A DNA stretch of 8,072 nucleotides from Gammaproteobacteria bacterium (GTDB lineage Bacteria; Pseudomonadota; Gammaproteobacteria; SG8-11): assembly GCA_016200445.1 (NCBI GenBank), contig JACQEQ010000140.1, positions 1-8,072 on the forward strand. Direction: 5' to 3'. A program made the position numbers and the translations under genes. Shown here piece after piece: positions 1 to 5,147 of the stretch (position 1 is the first letter of the stretch; each line of letters starts with the position of its first letter). The notes beneath the pieces were generated by a model. The model worked only from the letters and a program-made list of their open reading frames with translations. It did no database searches and was not told the DNA's origin.

Positions 1-489
1 GCCACCGGCGTGGCCATCGCCGCATCGATCGTGCAAGTCGGCTACTCCTGGTACAAACATCGCCGCGTCGAAACCATGCAATGGATCACCCTGGTGCTAA
101 TCGTCGTGTTCGGCAGCGCCACCCTGATTCTGAAAGATGAAATGTTCATCAAGTGGAAACCGACCGTACTCAATTGGATGTTCGCCGCCGCATTTTTAGG
201 CAGTCAATACATCGGCAAAAAATCACTTGCCGAACGCATGCTGGCCGCCAACATCAACCTGCCGCACGAGGTGTGGACCCGTCTGAACTGGAGCTGGGTC
301 ACCTTCTTCGTGTTTTTGGGCTGCGCCAATCTTTACGTGGTTTATCATTTCGACACCGACACCTGGGTCAACTTCAAATTGTTCGGCATGATGGGACTGA
401 CCATTGCATTCGTTGTGCTGCAAGCCGTATTTTTAAGCCGTTACGTCAAGCCCGAACCGGAATCGGCCGTCCGTAAAACGCAGGAATAA
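1..489 (+). CDS. yciB: YciB/IspZ inner-membrane septation protein, 5'-truncated by the window
   Basis: This is the C-terminal 162 residues of a YciB (septation protein A, IspZ) family protein, a polytopic inner-membrane protein linked in enterobacteria to cell division and envelope synthesis. The frame is open from base 1, so the true start lies upstream. E. coli YciB has 179 residues, so roughly 20 are missing. Visible family hallmarks are the KWKPTVLNW segment, the SQYIGKKSLAERML segment, LPHEVWTRLNWSW and TWVNFKLFGMMGLT. At least four hydrophobic stretches can be read (about residues 27-42, 53-66, 98-114 and 125-142), followed by a short charged tail ending in KTQE. The GTG at base 10 is an internal Val, because the upstream codons Ala-Thr-Gly continue the family pattern. 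It is the first gene of a tight co-directional cluster. The family assignment is firm, but its biochemical activity is not well established even in model species. Confidence 0.95.
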   Translation, partial: ATGVAIAASIVQVGYSWYKHRRVETMQWITLVLIVVFGSATLILKDEMFIKWKPTVLNWMFAAAFLGSQYIGKKSLAERMLAANINLPHEVWTRLNWSWVTFFVFLGCANLYVVYHFDTDTWVNFKLFGMMGLTIAFVVLQAVFLSRYVKPEPESAVRKTQE

Positions 490-493
490 AATC

Positions 494-793
494 ATGTGGT
501 ACGCAATTGTTGGCGAAGATATTGAGCACAGCTTGGAACGTCGCCAGCAGGCGCGCCCCGCGCACATTGCACGTCTTGAGCTTTTGAAAAACGAGGGCCG
601 CTTGCTGCTCGCTGGTCCCTTCCCGGCCATCGACAGCAGTGATCCCGGCCCGGCAGGTTTCAGCGGTTCGCTGATGATCGTGGAATTTCCCAGCCTCGCC
701 GAGGCGCAACGCTGGGCCGATGCCGACCCTTATGTCTCTGCCGGCGTGTACCGCCAAGTCACGGTCAAACCCTTTAAAAAAACCCTGCCATGA
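494..793 (+). CDS. yciI: YciI-family protein
   Basis: This 99-residue protein of the YciI-like family (dimeric alpha/beta ferredoxin-like fold) matches the family's usual length of about 95-100. Recognisable family blocks are RPAHIARL (residues 21-28, with the conserved His24), EGRLLLAGPFPAID (34-47), the GFSGS turn (55-59), and WADADPYVSAGVY (74-86), ending in VKPFKK. His24 and the acidic residues around Asp76/Asp78 line the putative active-site pocket in characterised members, but the reaction is unknown. The ATG lies 4 nt after the yciB stop, with an AGGA Shine-Dalgarno at 482-485 inside the last codons of yciB. Its stop overlaps the bolA start. It is probably co-transcribed with yciB and bolA, as in many proteobacteria. 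The family call is secure; the function is not. Confidence 0.94.
   Translation: MWYAIVGEDIEHSLERRQQARPAHIARLELLKNEGRLLLAGPFPAIDSSDPGPAGFSGSLMIVEFPSLAEAQRWADADPYVSAGVYRQVTVKPFKKTLP
790..793 (+). promoter_or_regulatory. ATGA start/stop overlap coupling yciI and bolA
   Basis: The bases ATGA contain the bolA start (790-792) and the yciI TGA stop (791-793). The preceding bases are A-rich and lack a GGAG-like motif, so bolA is likely translated by ribosomes terminating on yciI. This supports a shared transcript and roughly matched protein output. Confidence 0.75.
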
Positions 794-1062
794 ACCAACC
801 ACGTGTTGCACAAATTCGTACTAAGTTAACCGAGGCATTTGCGCCGCAACGTCTCGACATCGTCGACGAGAGCCATAAACACGCCGGTCATGAAGGTGCG
901 CGCGGCGGCGGCGGACATTTTAATGTCATGATCGTCGCCGAAGCCTTCGCGGGACAGACGCTGATTCAACGCCACCGGATGATTTACACGGCTCTGGGCG
1001 AAGAGTTAAAACAAGCGATCCATGCGCTGAGTATCAAAGCCTACACGCCCGCAGAATTTTAA
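790..1062 (+). CDS. bolA: BolA-family protein
   Basis: This 90-residue BolA/IbaG-type protein has the whole domain: an N-terminal helix, DESHKHAGH (residues 26-34), a Gly-rich loop (36-42), GHFNVMIV (42-49), QRHRMIYTAL (60-69) and HALSIKAYTP (78-87). His78 corresponds to the invariant C-terminal His that, with a partner monothiol glutaredoxin, ligates a [2Fe-2S] cluster in studied BolA proteins. The RHRM and H-A-L pattern is closer to BolA itself than to IbaG/YrbA. There is no cysteine, so any cluster ligation would use His. The ATG overlaps the yciI stop (ATGA, 790-793), and no good Shine-Dalgarno precedes it, so translation probably depends on coupling to yciI. Likely roles are iron-sulfur trafficking, stress and morphology control, and DNA binding. 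These come from the family and are not shown here. No glutaredoxin gene lies in the window. Confidence 0.94.
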   Translation: MNQPRVAQIRTKLTEAFAPQRLDIVDESHKHAGHEGARGGGGHFNVMIVAEAFAGQTLIQRHRMIYTALGEELKQAIHALSIKAYTPAEF

Positions 1063-1099
1063 AGATATTCACATTCCAACCCTGCAAGAAGGATATTCC

Positions 1100-1891
1100 A
1101 TGAATTTTCGACACACCGTAGTCGCCTTAGGTTTAGCCGCGTGCACCACCGGCAGCGCCATCGCCGCATCCGCAGATGTACTGGCCACCGTGAATGGCAC
1201 CCACATCACGCAACAAACGCTGGAAGTGTACGCACGCCAACGGGGCATCGACGACTTAAGCAAACTGGCTCCCGACCGCAAAACTAAAATCATCGACGAA
1301 CTGGTTAACCGCGAACTGCTGTATCGCGCCGCGCTCGATAAAAAACTCGACAAAAAACCCGACACGACGGCAGAACTGGAAAGCGCGCGCGCCAATATTT
1401 TAGCGAGCTCCGCAGTACGCAACGAGCTGGATGCGCGCGGTGAATTGTCCGAAGCCAAACTCAAAGAAGGCTACGACAAATTCATCAAAGATCTGCCCGG
1501 CCTTGAATACAAGACCCGGCACATCTTGCTCGACAGCGAAGAGAAAGCCAAAGAAGTCATCGCCGCCCTCGATAAAGGCGGCGACTTCGCCAAACTCGCC
1601 AATGAACATTCCACCGGCGCAGCCGACGGCGGTGAACTCGAATGGTTTCAGCCCGAAGACATGATCAAACCATTCTCCGACGCCGCTGTGAAACTACAAA
1701 AAGACCAATACACCAAAACCCCGGTACAAACCCAATACGGCTGGCACGTCATCCAACTGCAAGACACCCGCAAAGTCACGCCGCCCACTTTCGAAGATGT
1801 GAAAGAACAGATCCGCACCAGCGCACGTAATGCAGCAATTGAGGCCTATATCAAGGGCCTGCGCGAAAAGGCGAAAGTCGAGATTAAGTAG
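1100..1891 (+). CDS. Exported parvulin-type peptidyl-prolyl cis-trans isomerase (SurA/PpiC-like)
   Basis: This 263-residue protein has an export signal, an N-terminal helical SurA_N-like segment (about 26-125) and one C-terminal parvulin domain (about 137-226). The parvulin signature is clear: TRHILL (139-144, His141), FAKLANEHSTG, ADGGELEWFQPEDM, KPFSDAA, and QYGWHVIQL (His216), followed by a helical tail ending in KVEIK. Proteins of this layout catalyse prolyl isomerisation and act as chaperones for exported or outer-membrane proteins in the periplasm. The signal region is n-region MNFRH, a hydrophobic stretch to residue 14, then either a signal-peptidase I site (AIA-A around 22/23 or ASA-D around 25/26) or a lipobox LAAC with Cys15. 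A strong Shine-Dalgarno (AAGAAGGA) lies about 6 nt before the ATG. It is 37 nt downstream of bolA and is probably the last gene of that operon. SurA itself has two parvulin domains, so I do not call this surA. Confidence 0.94.
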   Translation: MNFRHTVVALGLAACTTGSAIAASADVLATVNGTHITQQTLEVYARQRGIDDLSKLAPDRKTKIIDELVNRELLYRAALDKKLDKKPDTTAELESARANILASSAVRNELDARGELSEAKLKEGYDKFIKDLPGLEYKTRHILLDSEEKAKEVIAALDKGGDFAKLANEHSTGAADGGELEWFQPEDMIKPFSDAAVKLQKDQYTKTPVQTQYGWHVIQLQDTRKVTPPTFEDVKEQIRTSARNAAIEAYIKGLREKAKVEIK

Positions 1892-1904
1892 TCTTCTGGC
1901 TGAC

Positions 1905-2013
1905 TCCCCTCTTGGTAAATATGGAGGGGATTCAAGCTTCACTAAGCGATCTCCGCTTGCATGTTGATGAAGCCATTTCCCTTCTCCTGGCGGGAGAAAG
2001 TGAAGCTGAGGGG
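1905..2013. repeat. Nested palindromic (REP-like) element downstream of the isomerase
   Basis: Several inverted repeats are packed into this stretch. TCCCCTC (1905-1911) pairs with GAGGGGA (1924-1930) around a 12-nt loop. AGCTTCAC (1935-1942) pairs perfectly with GTGAAGCT (2000-2007). TTCTCC (1982-1987) pairs with GGAGAA (1993-1998) around a 5-nt loop. GAGGGG at 2008-2013 is an alternative partner for CCCCTC at 1906-1911. The right arm therefore reads GTGAAGCTGAGGGG without a break, while its left counterpart is split by 23 nt. The CTTCTCC/GGAGAA core resembles short palindromic repeats scattered between genes in many proteobacteria, though copy number cannot be seen here. It begins 13 nt after the isomerase stop and could act as a 3'-end or transcript-stabilising structure. 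There is no T run, so it is not a canonical intrinsic terminator. Confidence 0.6.
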
Positions 2014-2123
2014 GCAACAACCTGCTAAAGCAGAATTATCTTTCAAGTTCTGGCAAGTAGCGCCAAAACATTACATATCCCGCAAGACAATAGATCGTGA
2101 GGCTTCCACAAACCCTCGCGATA

Positions 2124-2386
2124 TCACTTCGCTACTAATCCATTCTCAAAAGCAATAAGCGCGGCCGCAACACGCGGCACACCCAGCTTGCGATCGTAGG
2201 TTCATATACATCACCCTGAGCTACGACCGTGTACCCAACGACTTCAAATCGAGCGTTGATTCCAACAACTTCCAGAGAAACATACGGTGTAAATCGACCT
2301 ACAAGGCGTAAAAAATAGAAGCCATCCCTGCCAGCAGACGCTATTGGTTTAGTGAGCGATGCACGGGAATTAAAACGGAATCCACA
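2124..2386 (-). pseudogene. Frameshifted protein-like fossil of unknown family
   Basis: No intact gene is present, but the - strand is open from the stop at 2389-2387 down to 2135, without an ATG. Its reading looks protein-like, for example GRDGFYFLRLVGRF, then SLEVVGINARFEVVGY, then TVVAQGDVYEP. Over the 34 codons from 2299 to 2198 more than half begin with G, as in real coding DNA, while only about a third end in G or C. After the Pro codon near 2199 the frame degenerates into an Arg/Leu-rich tail. Dropping to another frame at about 2198 gives a much better C-terminus, YDRKLGVPRVAAALIAFENG followed by LVAK and a TGA at 2126-2124. This suggests a one-base deletion near 2198. The N-terminus may also be shifted, because VSLLAILAGNVDSVLIPV reads in a third frame just upstream (from about 2415). 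I do not recognise the family. The low third-position GC hints at a different origin from the neighbours. Confidence 0.35.
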
Positions 2387-2421
2387 TTACCGGCGAGGAT
2401 CGCCAGCAAGGACACAAAGGC

Positions 2422-2441
2422 AGCCGCAGGGCGGCTTTTTT
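2422..2441 (+). terminator. Intrinsic terminator without an obvious gene
   Basis: AGCCGC (2422-2427) and GCGGCT (2431-2436) form a perfect 6-bp GC-rich stem with an AGG loop, followed at once by an uninterrupted T run to 2441. This is a textbook rho-independent terminator for + strand transcripts. No + strand gene ends just before it: the nearest upstream stop is the isomerase at 1891. It may catch read-through from the yciB-to-isomerase operon, belong to a lost gene, or end a small non-coding RNA. On the - strand the equivalent position lacks a T run. Confidence 0.72.
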
Positions 2442-2480
2442 ATTCCTGAGTTTCGCGCCGCACCGTTGCGCGATGAGAAC

Positions 2481-2523
2481 GCGGGCTTTCAGCCTGCGTC
2501 TGCACAATGCGGCCAAGATGGCC
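2481..2523. repeat. Pair of short palindromes resembling a dispersed intergenic repeat
   Basis: GCGGGCTTTCAGCCTGC (2481-2497) forms a 7-bp stem with one G-U pair and a 3-nt loop. GGCCAAGATGGCC (2511-2523) forms a 5-bp stem with an AGA loop, which can extend outward past one mismatch. The paired layout, a hairpin with a pyrimidine-rich loop followed by a GGCCA-AGA-TGGCC hairpin, resembles repeats scattered between genes in several bacterial genomes. That resemblance is from memory; copies elsewhere in this genome cannot be seen in this window. Confidence 0.5.
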
Positions 2524-2646
2524 ACGCTCCTAAACTGAAATTCGGCGCTAACGATAAGTCGTCGCAAATCAGCTATTTTCCGTATTGCGTGATGTGGCGC
2601 GCTCGCGCAGAATTGCCGCTCATTTGGTATGCGGATTGGAGTAGAT

Positions 2647-3174
2647 ATGGAACAGTATTTAGTCATCTCGGCCTTGGGTGCAGATCAACCCGGCATCGTC
2701 AGCACCCTCACCAAGGCAGTACTGGATTGCGGTGGCAATGTGGTCGATAGTCGCATGACCGTGCTGGGCGGCGAGTTCGCAGTGATGTTGATGGTGTCGG
2801 GTGAATGGAACGAAATCGCCAAGCTCGAAACAATCTTGCAAGCGTTGGGCAGGACACAAAATCTCACCGTCACGACCAAACGAACCGAGCCGAAAACGGA
2901 ACACCCGCAAGCCGCGCCGTATTCCGTCGAAGTGGTCGCCATTGACCATCCCGGTATCGTGCATCAGCTGGCCGATTTCATGTCGGGCTTCAACATTAAT
3001 ATCCAGGACTTGCGTACCGACCGCTATCCGGCACCGCATACCGGCACAGCGATGTTTTCCGTGCACATGGTGATTCACATTCCGGCCGCCATTCATATCA
3101 CGCGTTTTCGCGAACAATTTTTTGAATATTGCGACCGCTTGAATCTGGATGCGATCCTCGAACCCGTTAAGTAA
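2647..3174 (+). CDS. gcvR: GcvR-like protein with tandem ACT domains
   Basis: This 175-residue protein carries two ACT domains. The first is about 1-80, with YLVISALGADQPGIVS and the GGNVVDSRMTVLG strand-turn. The second is about 92-172, with VEVVAIDHPGIVHQLADFM and NINIQDLRTD. A linker rich in Lys, Glu and Pro joins them. This layout and length match GcvR, which in E. coli binds glycine and the activator GcvA to repress the glycine-cleavage operon. No gcvA or gcvTHP lies in the window, so the regulatory target here is inferred. I chose the ATG at 2647 over the in-frame ATG at 2629 because GGAG (2638-2641) sits 5 nt before it, and MEQYLVI is the usual family N-terminus. It is followed 20 nt later by bcp, the same neighbour as in E. 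coli. Confidence 0.9.
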   Translation: MEQYLVISALGADQPGIVSTLTKAVLDCGGNVVDSRMTVLGGEFAVMLMVSGEWNEIAKLETILQALGRTQNLTVTTKRTEPKTEHPQAAPYSVEVVAIDHPGIVHQLADFMSGFNINIQDLRTDRYPAPHTGTAMFSVHMVIHIPAAIHITRFREQFFEYCDRLNLDAILEPVK

Positions 3175-3194
3175 CACGACAAAAGGAGCCTGTC

Positions 3195-3665
3195 ATGACT
3201 TCAAAAGTGAGTATCGGCAACGCTGTTCCGAATTTCGAATTGCCTGCGACCAGTGAACAAGCGATAGCGTTGGCCGCGTTAAAGGGTAAGAAAGTTGTGC
3301 TGTATTTTTATCCGAAGGACGCAACGCCCGGCTGCACCATCGAAAGCCAAAATTTTCGCGATGCGCAAGATCAGTTCAAACGCGCCGGTGCAGTCATTTT
3401 AGGTGTCTCGCGCGACAGTCTGAAATCGCACGAGAAATTCAAAGAGAACGAATGCCTGCCCTTCGAACTGCTCTCCGACGAAGATGAAACGCTGTGCGAA
3501 TTATTCGGCGTGATGAAACTGAAAAATATGTATGGCAAACAAGTGCGCGGCATCGAGCGTAGCACCTTCCTCATCGACGCCAGCGGCGTGTTGCGGCAAG
3601 AATGGCGCGGCGTGAAAGTCGATGGGCATGTGAACGAAGTGTTAAAAGCGGTTAATAACTTGTAG
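3195..3665 (+). CDS. bcp: Bcp/PrxQ-type thiol peroxidase (peroxiredoxin)
   Basis: This 156-residue peroxiredoxin of the Bcp/PrxQ class reduces H2O2 and organic hydroperoxides in the cytoplasm, usually at the expense of thioredoxin. The thioredoxin-like fold is plain: NFELPATS, VVLYFYPKDATPGCT (peroxidatic Cys47 with the Pro-x-x-x-Thr-x-x-Cys context), ILGVSRDS, PFELLSDEDETLCELFGV and RSTFLIDASGVL. In E. coli Bcp the resolving Cys lies five residues after the peroxidatic one. Here that place is Gln52 (CTIESQ), so the enzyme must use another thiol: Cys87 or Cys101 within the chain, or an external one. A strong Shine-Dalgarno (AGGAG, 3183-3187) sits 7 nt before the ATG. The gene is the second of a probable gcvR-bcp operon. 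Its TAG stop lies inside the left end of the palindrome that follows. Length and ends are normal. Confidence 0.95.
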   Translation: MTSKVSIGNAVPNFELPATSEQAIALAALKGKKVVLYFYPKDATPGCTIESQNFRDAQDQFKRAGAVILGVSRDSLKSHEKFKENECLPFELLSDEDETLCELFGVMKLKNMYGKQVRGIERSTFLIDASGVLRQEWRGVKVDGHVNEVLKAVNNL

Positions 3666-3785
3666 GGTGGGTTAGCGCTGTTTGCGTAACCTGCCACGCG
3701 TGCGTAGCACACAACCTTTTTTGTGGAGTGCCTGACGGCACGGCTGGCGGGTTACGCGCAAACAAATGCGTCTAACCCACTCTAC
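3662..3785. repeat. 124-bp imperfect palindrome (MITE/REP-like) between convergent genes
   Basis: The ends are 14-bp inverted repeats, GTAGGGTGGGTTAG (3662-3675) and CTAACCCACTCTAC (3772-3785), matching at 13 of 14 positions. Inside them a second arm also matches: GTTTGCGTAACCTGCCA near 3680-3695 with TGGCGGGTTACGCGCAAAC near 3745-3763, with a 2-base insertion and one mismatch. The centre has two small hairpins, GTGC-GTA-GCAC (3700-3710) and GTGCC-TGAC-GGCAC (3728-3741), with a T run (3717-3722) between them. The whole piece can form a long cruciform or RNA hairpin, so it may serve as a two-way terminator. Similar GGGTGGGTTA-ended repeats are common in proteobacteria. It has no coding capacity, so it could only move with help from an enzyme encoded elsewhere. 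The TAG stops of both flanking genes lie within its ends. Confidence 0.78.
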
Positions 3786-4162
3786 TGAGGGTCTAATTTG
3801 CGGCGCTCGACAAACGCGGCGTAGTGCTGCTGAAACAAAACCTCTAATTGATTGATCACCTCCGGTGCGGGACGGGCGTACATCATGTGCTGCGCCATGA
3901 GTCCGGAAGTTTCATTGAAAAGCGCGCCACGCTCCAACATCGGAAATGTCTCGACCAGACGCCGAATTGCCGCAACGACGGTTTCTGTTTCGGGACGTGG
4001 AATATTCAAAGGTTCCAGCGAAGCTATTGGCCGCTGATGACGGACAGCCAAAAACTCGGCATATTCCAACAACATCTCGCGGCCACGATCACTCATCAAC
4101 TCGAATAAAGCTACCAATCGGCGCTGTTCCTGCGCGCTTTTGATTTCGATTGGCGGCTGCAA
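3782..4162 (-). CDS. Conserved-looking hypothetical protein
   Basis: This 126-residue soluble, mostly helical protein has no signal peptide or membrane segment. I do not recognise a named family. Visible features are an N-terminal helix (QEQRRLVALFELMSD), a second helix MLLEYAEFLAVRH, a Pro-rich linker PLNIPRPETETVVAAI, then FPMLERGALFNETSGLMAQHMM and a last helix VINQLEVLFQQHYAAFVERR. The start is TTG, 2 nt after the lysR stop, with GGAAG (4170-4174) 7 nt upstream inside the lysR end, so it is likely translated with lysR on one message. No ATG lies upstream in frame before the lysR sequence. The next in-frame ATG (Met23) would remove the first helix. Its stop TAG (3784-3782) lies in the right end of the palindrome. 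It may be a partner or accessory of the regulator, which is a guess from position only. Confidence 0.75.
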   Translation of the reverse strand: MQPPIEIKSAQEQRRLVALFELMSDRGREMLLEYAEFLAVRHQRPIASLEPLNIPRPETETVVAAIRRLVETFPMLERGALFNETSGLMAQHMMYARPAPEVINQLEVLFQQHYAAFVERRKLDPQ

Positions 4163-4164
4163 TT

Positions 4165-5076
4165 CTAAACTTCCGGAGTCGGGTGTAACTCGCAGTATTG
4201 ATGTGCGAACTCCAGCAGTTTTTGTACGCCACTTTGCCGGAATTTTTGCCGCTGGTGCACAAACGAAAATGGCCGGTCCAGAGACGGTTCCAATTCAATG
4301 GCCACCAAGGTGCCGAGCTTGACCTCTTTATTCAGCGTCGCGCGCGACAAAATGGTGATGCCGATACCGGCTTCAACCGCACCCTTGATCGCTTCCGGAC
4401 TACCCAGCTCCATGATCACATGCAAATCGGCGGCATTCAGCCCGGCCGCGTGCAGATGTTCCAGAATCACTTCGCGCGTACCCGAACCTTCTTCACGGCA
4501 AATATAAGGAAATTCGAGCAGGCGTTTTAACGCGATCTTCGATTCTTTCGCCAATGGATGATTCGGAGGAACTGCGCAGACCAGTTTGTCGACGCGGCAT
4601 AATTCCACCGCTAGATTTTTATTGGTTACCGGTGCCTCCACCACGCCCAGATCGATGATGTTGTTTTCCACCATCGACACAATGCCTTCGGTGTTGGAGA
4701 CCCGCAGCCGGATATTTACATCCGGGTATTTGTGTTTGAAATCGCCCAGCAGCGCCGGCAACATGTATTCGGCAATGGTGGTACTGGCACCGATGATTAA
4801 AACCCCGCTGACATCGCCGGTGATTTCGCGCACCGCGTTTTCCATGTCGTTATACAACCGGAAAATCTTGTCGCCGTATTCGTACACCCGTCGTCCCGCA
4901 TCGGTGAGACTGATGCGGTTATGGGTGCGGTCGAACAGGCGGGTGTTGAAATGTTCTTCGAGCTGCCTGACCTGAAAGGTCACGGCAGGCTGAGTCATAT
5001 GTAAAGACTCGGCAGCTTTGGTAAAACTCAATAAACGTGCAACAGCGTGAAACACCTGCAGTCTTCGATCTGCCAT
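4165..5076 (-). CDS. LysR-family transcriptional regulator
   Basis: This 303-residue LysR-type regulator has the normal family length. The winged helix-turn-helix occupies about residues 1-60, with SFTKAAESLHMTQPAVTFQVRQLEE at 17-41 as the helix-turn-helix core. A linker helix follows to about 90, then the effector-binding domain (about 91-295) beginning GVLIIGAST. The AxxLHMTQPAVTFQ and EEGSGTREVI segments are like the CysL/CbbR branch, whose members control sulfur or carbon-fixation genes, but the ligand and targets cannot be read from sequence. The ATG has GGAAG 7 nt upstream. The gene is 71 nt downstream of the RND pump on the same strand, and the gap contains a plausible promoter. It is followed by the small hypothetical gene with no gap. 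LysR genes often sit divergent from their target. Here it is downstream of the pump, so control of the pump is possible but unproven. Confidence 0.93.
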   Translation of the reverse strand: MADRRLQVFHAVARLLSFTKAAESLHMTQPAVTFQVRQLEEHFNTRLFDRTHNRISLTDAGRRVYEYGDKIFRLYNDMENAVREITGDVSGVLIIGASTTIAEYMLPALLGDFKHKYPDVNIRLRVSNTEGIVSMVENNIIDLGVVEAPVTNKNLAVELCRVDKLVCAVPPNHPLAKESKIALKRLLEFPYICREEGSGTREVILEHLHAAGLNAADLHVIMELGSPEAIKGAVEAGIGITILSRATLNKEVKLGTLVAIELEPSLDRPFSFVHQRQKFRQSGVQKLLEFAHQYCELHPTPEV

Positions 5077-5115
5077 AAGCGCACTTCCTTCCCGTGAAAT
5101 GATTATTATTTAAGA

Positions 5116-5143
5116 AATATAACAACTATTTACGTTAATACAA
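5116..5143 (-). promoter_or_regulatory. Candidate lysR promoter and overlapping operator
   Basis: Read on the - strand, TTGTAT (5143-5138) and TATATT (5121-5116) are separated by 16 nt and resemble -35 and -10 boxes (4 of 6 and 5 of 6 to consensus). The near-perfect palindrome TATTAACGTAAATA (5140-5127, matching at 12 of 14 positions about an ACGT centre) overlaps the -35 box and the spacer and has T and A at the ends, as LysR-type boxes do. It suggests autoregulation. No terminator is visible between the pump stop and this site, so read-through from the pump is also possible. Confidence 0.42.
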
Positions 5144-5147
5144 CACG

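Larger units (their letters stand above)
1892..2646. other. 755-bp stretch without an intact gene
   Basis: Between the isomerase stop and the gcvR start no intact reading frame has both a credible start and protein-like content. The stretch holds the nested palindrome, the - strand fossil, the T-run terminator and the paired small palindromes described separately. The last 120 bases should contain the gcvR promoter, but no convincing -35/-10 pair stands out. Bases 2014-2123 show nothing I can name. Confidence 0.7.

Noticed and set aside
446..811. 121-codon - strand open frame opposite yciI
   Set aside because: It is a shadow of the yciI/bolA junction with no family motifs and no operon context.
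1961..2158. 65-codon + strand open frame after the isomerase
   Set aside because: Its start lies inside the palindromic repeat, no Shine-Dalgarno is evident, and its sequence changes character midway. It also lies antisense to the fossil gene end.
2629..2646. Upstream ATG for gcvR at 2629
   Set aside because: The GGAG motif lies downstream of it, at the correct distance for the ATG at 2647, and family members begin with MEQ-like residues.
1892..2646. Possible tRNA, riboswitch or attachment site in the long gap
   Set aside because: I found no cloverleaf, no recognisable riboswitch core, no CCA-like end and no direct repeats flanking a segment.
2352..2750. 132-codon + strand open frame in the gap before gcvR
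   Set aside because: It runs through the terminator and small palindromes, overlaps gcvR in another frame, has an irregular Arg/Gln-rich composition and no good ribosome site. It looks like translated repeat DNA.
2659..3177. 172-codon - strand open frame opposite gcvR
   Set aside because: It is the mirror of a well-supported ACT-domain gene. Its translation is rich in His/Cys/Arg without domain motifs.
5077..5147. Terminator between the RND pump and lysR
   Set aside because: No GC-rich hairpin with a T run is present; the short palindrome there is AT-rich and better explained as an operator.
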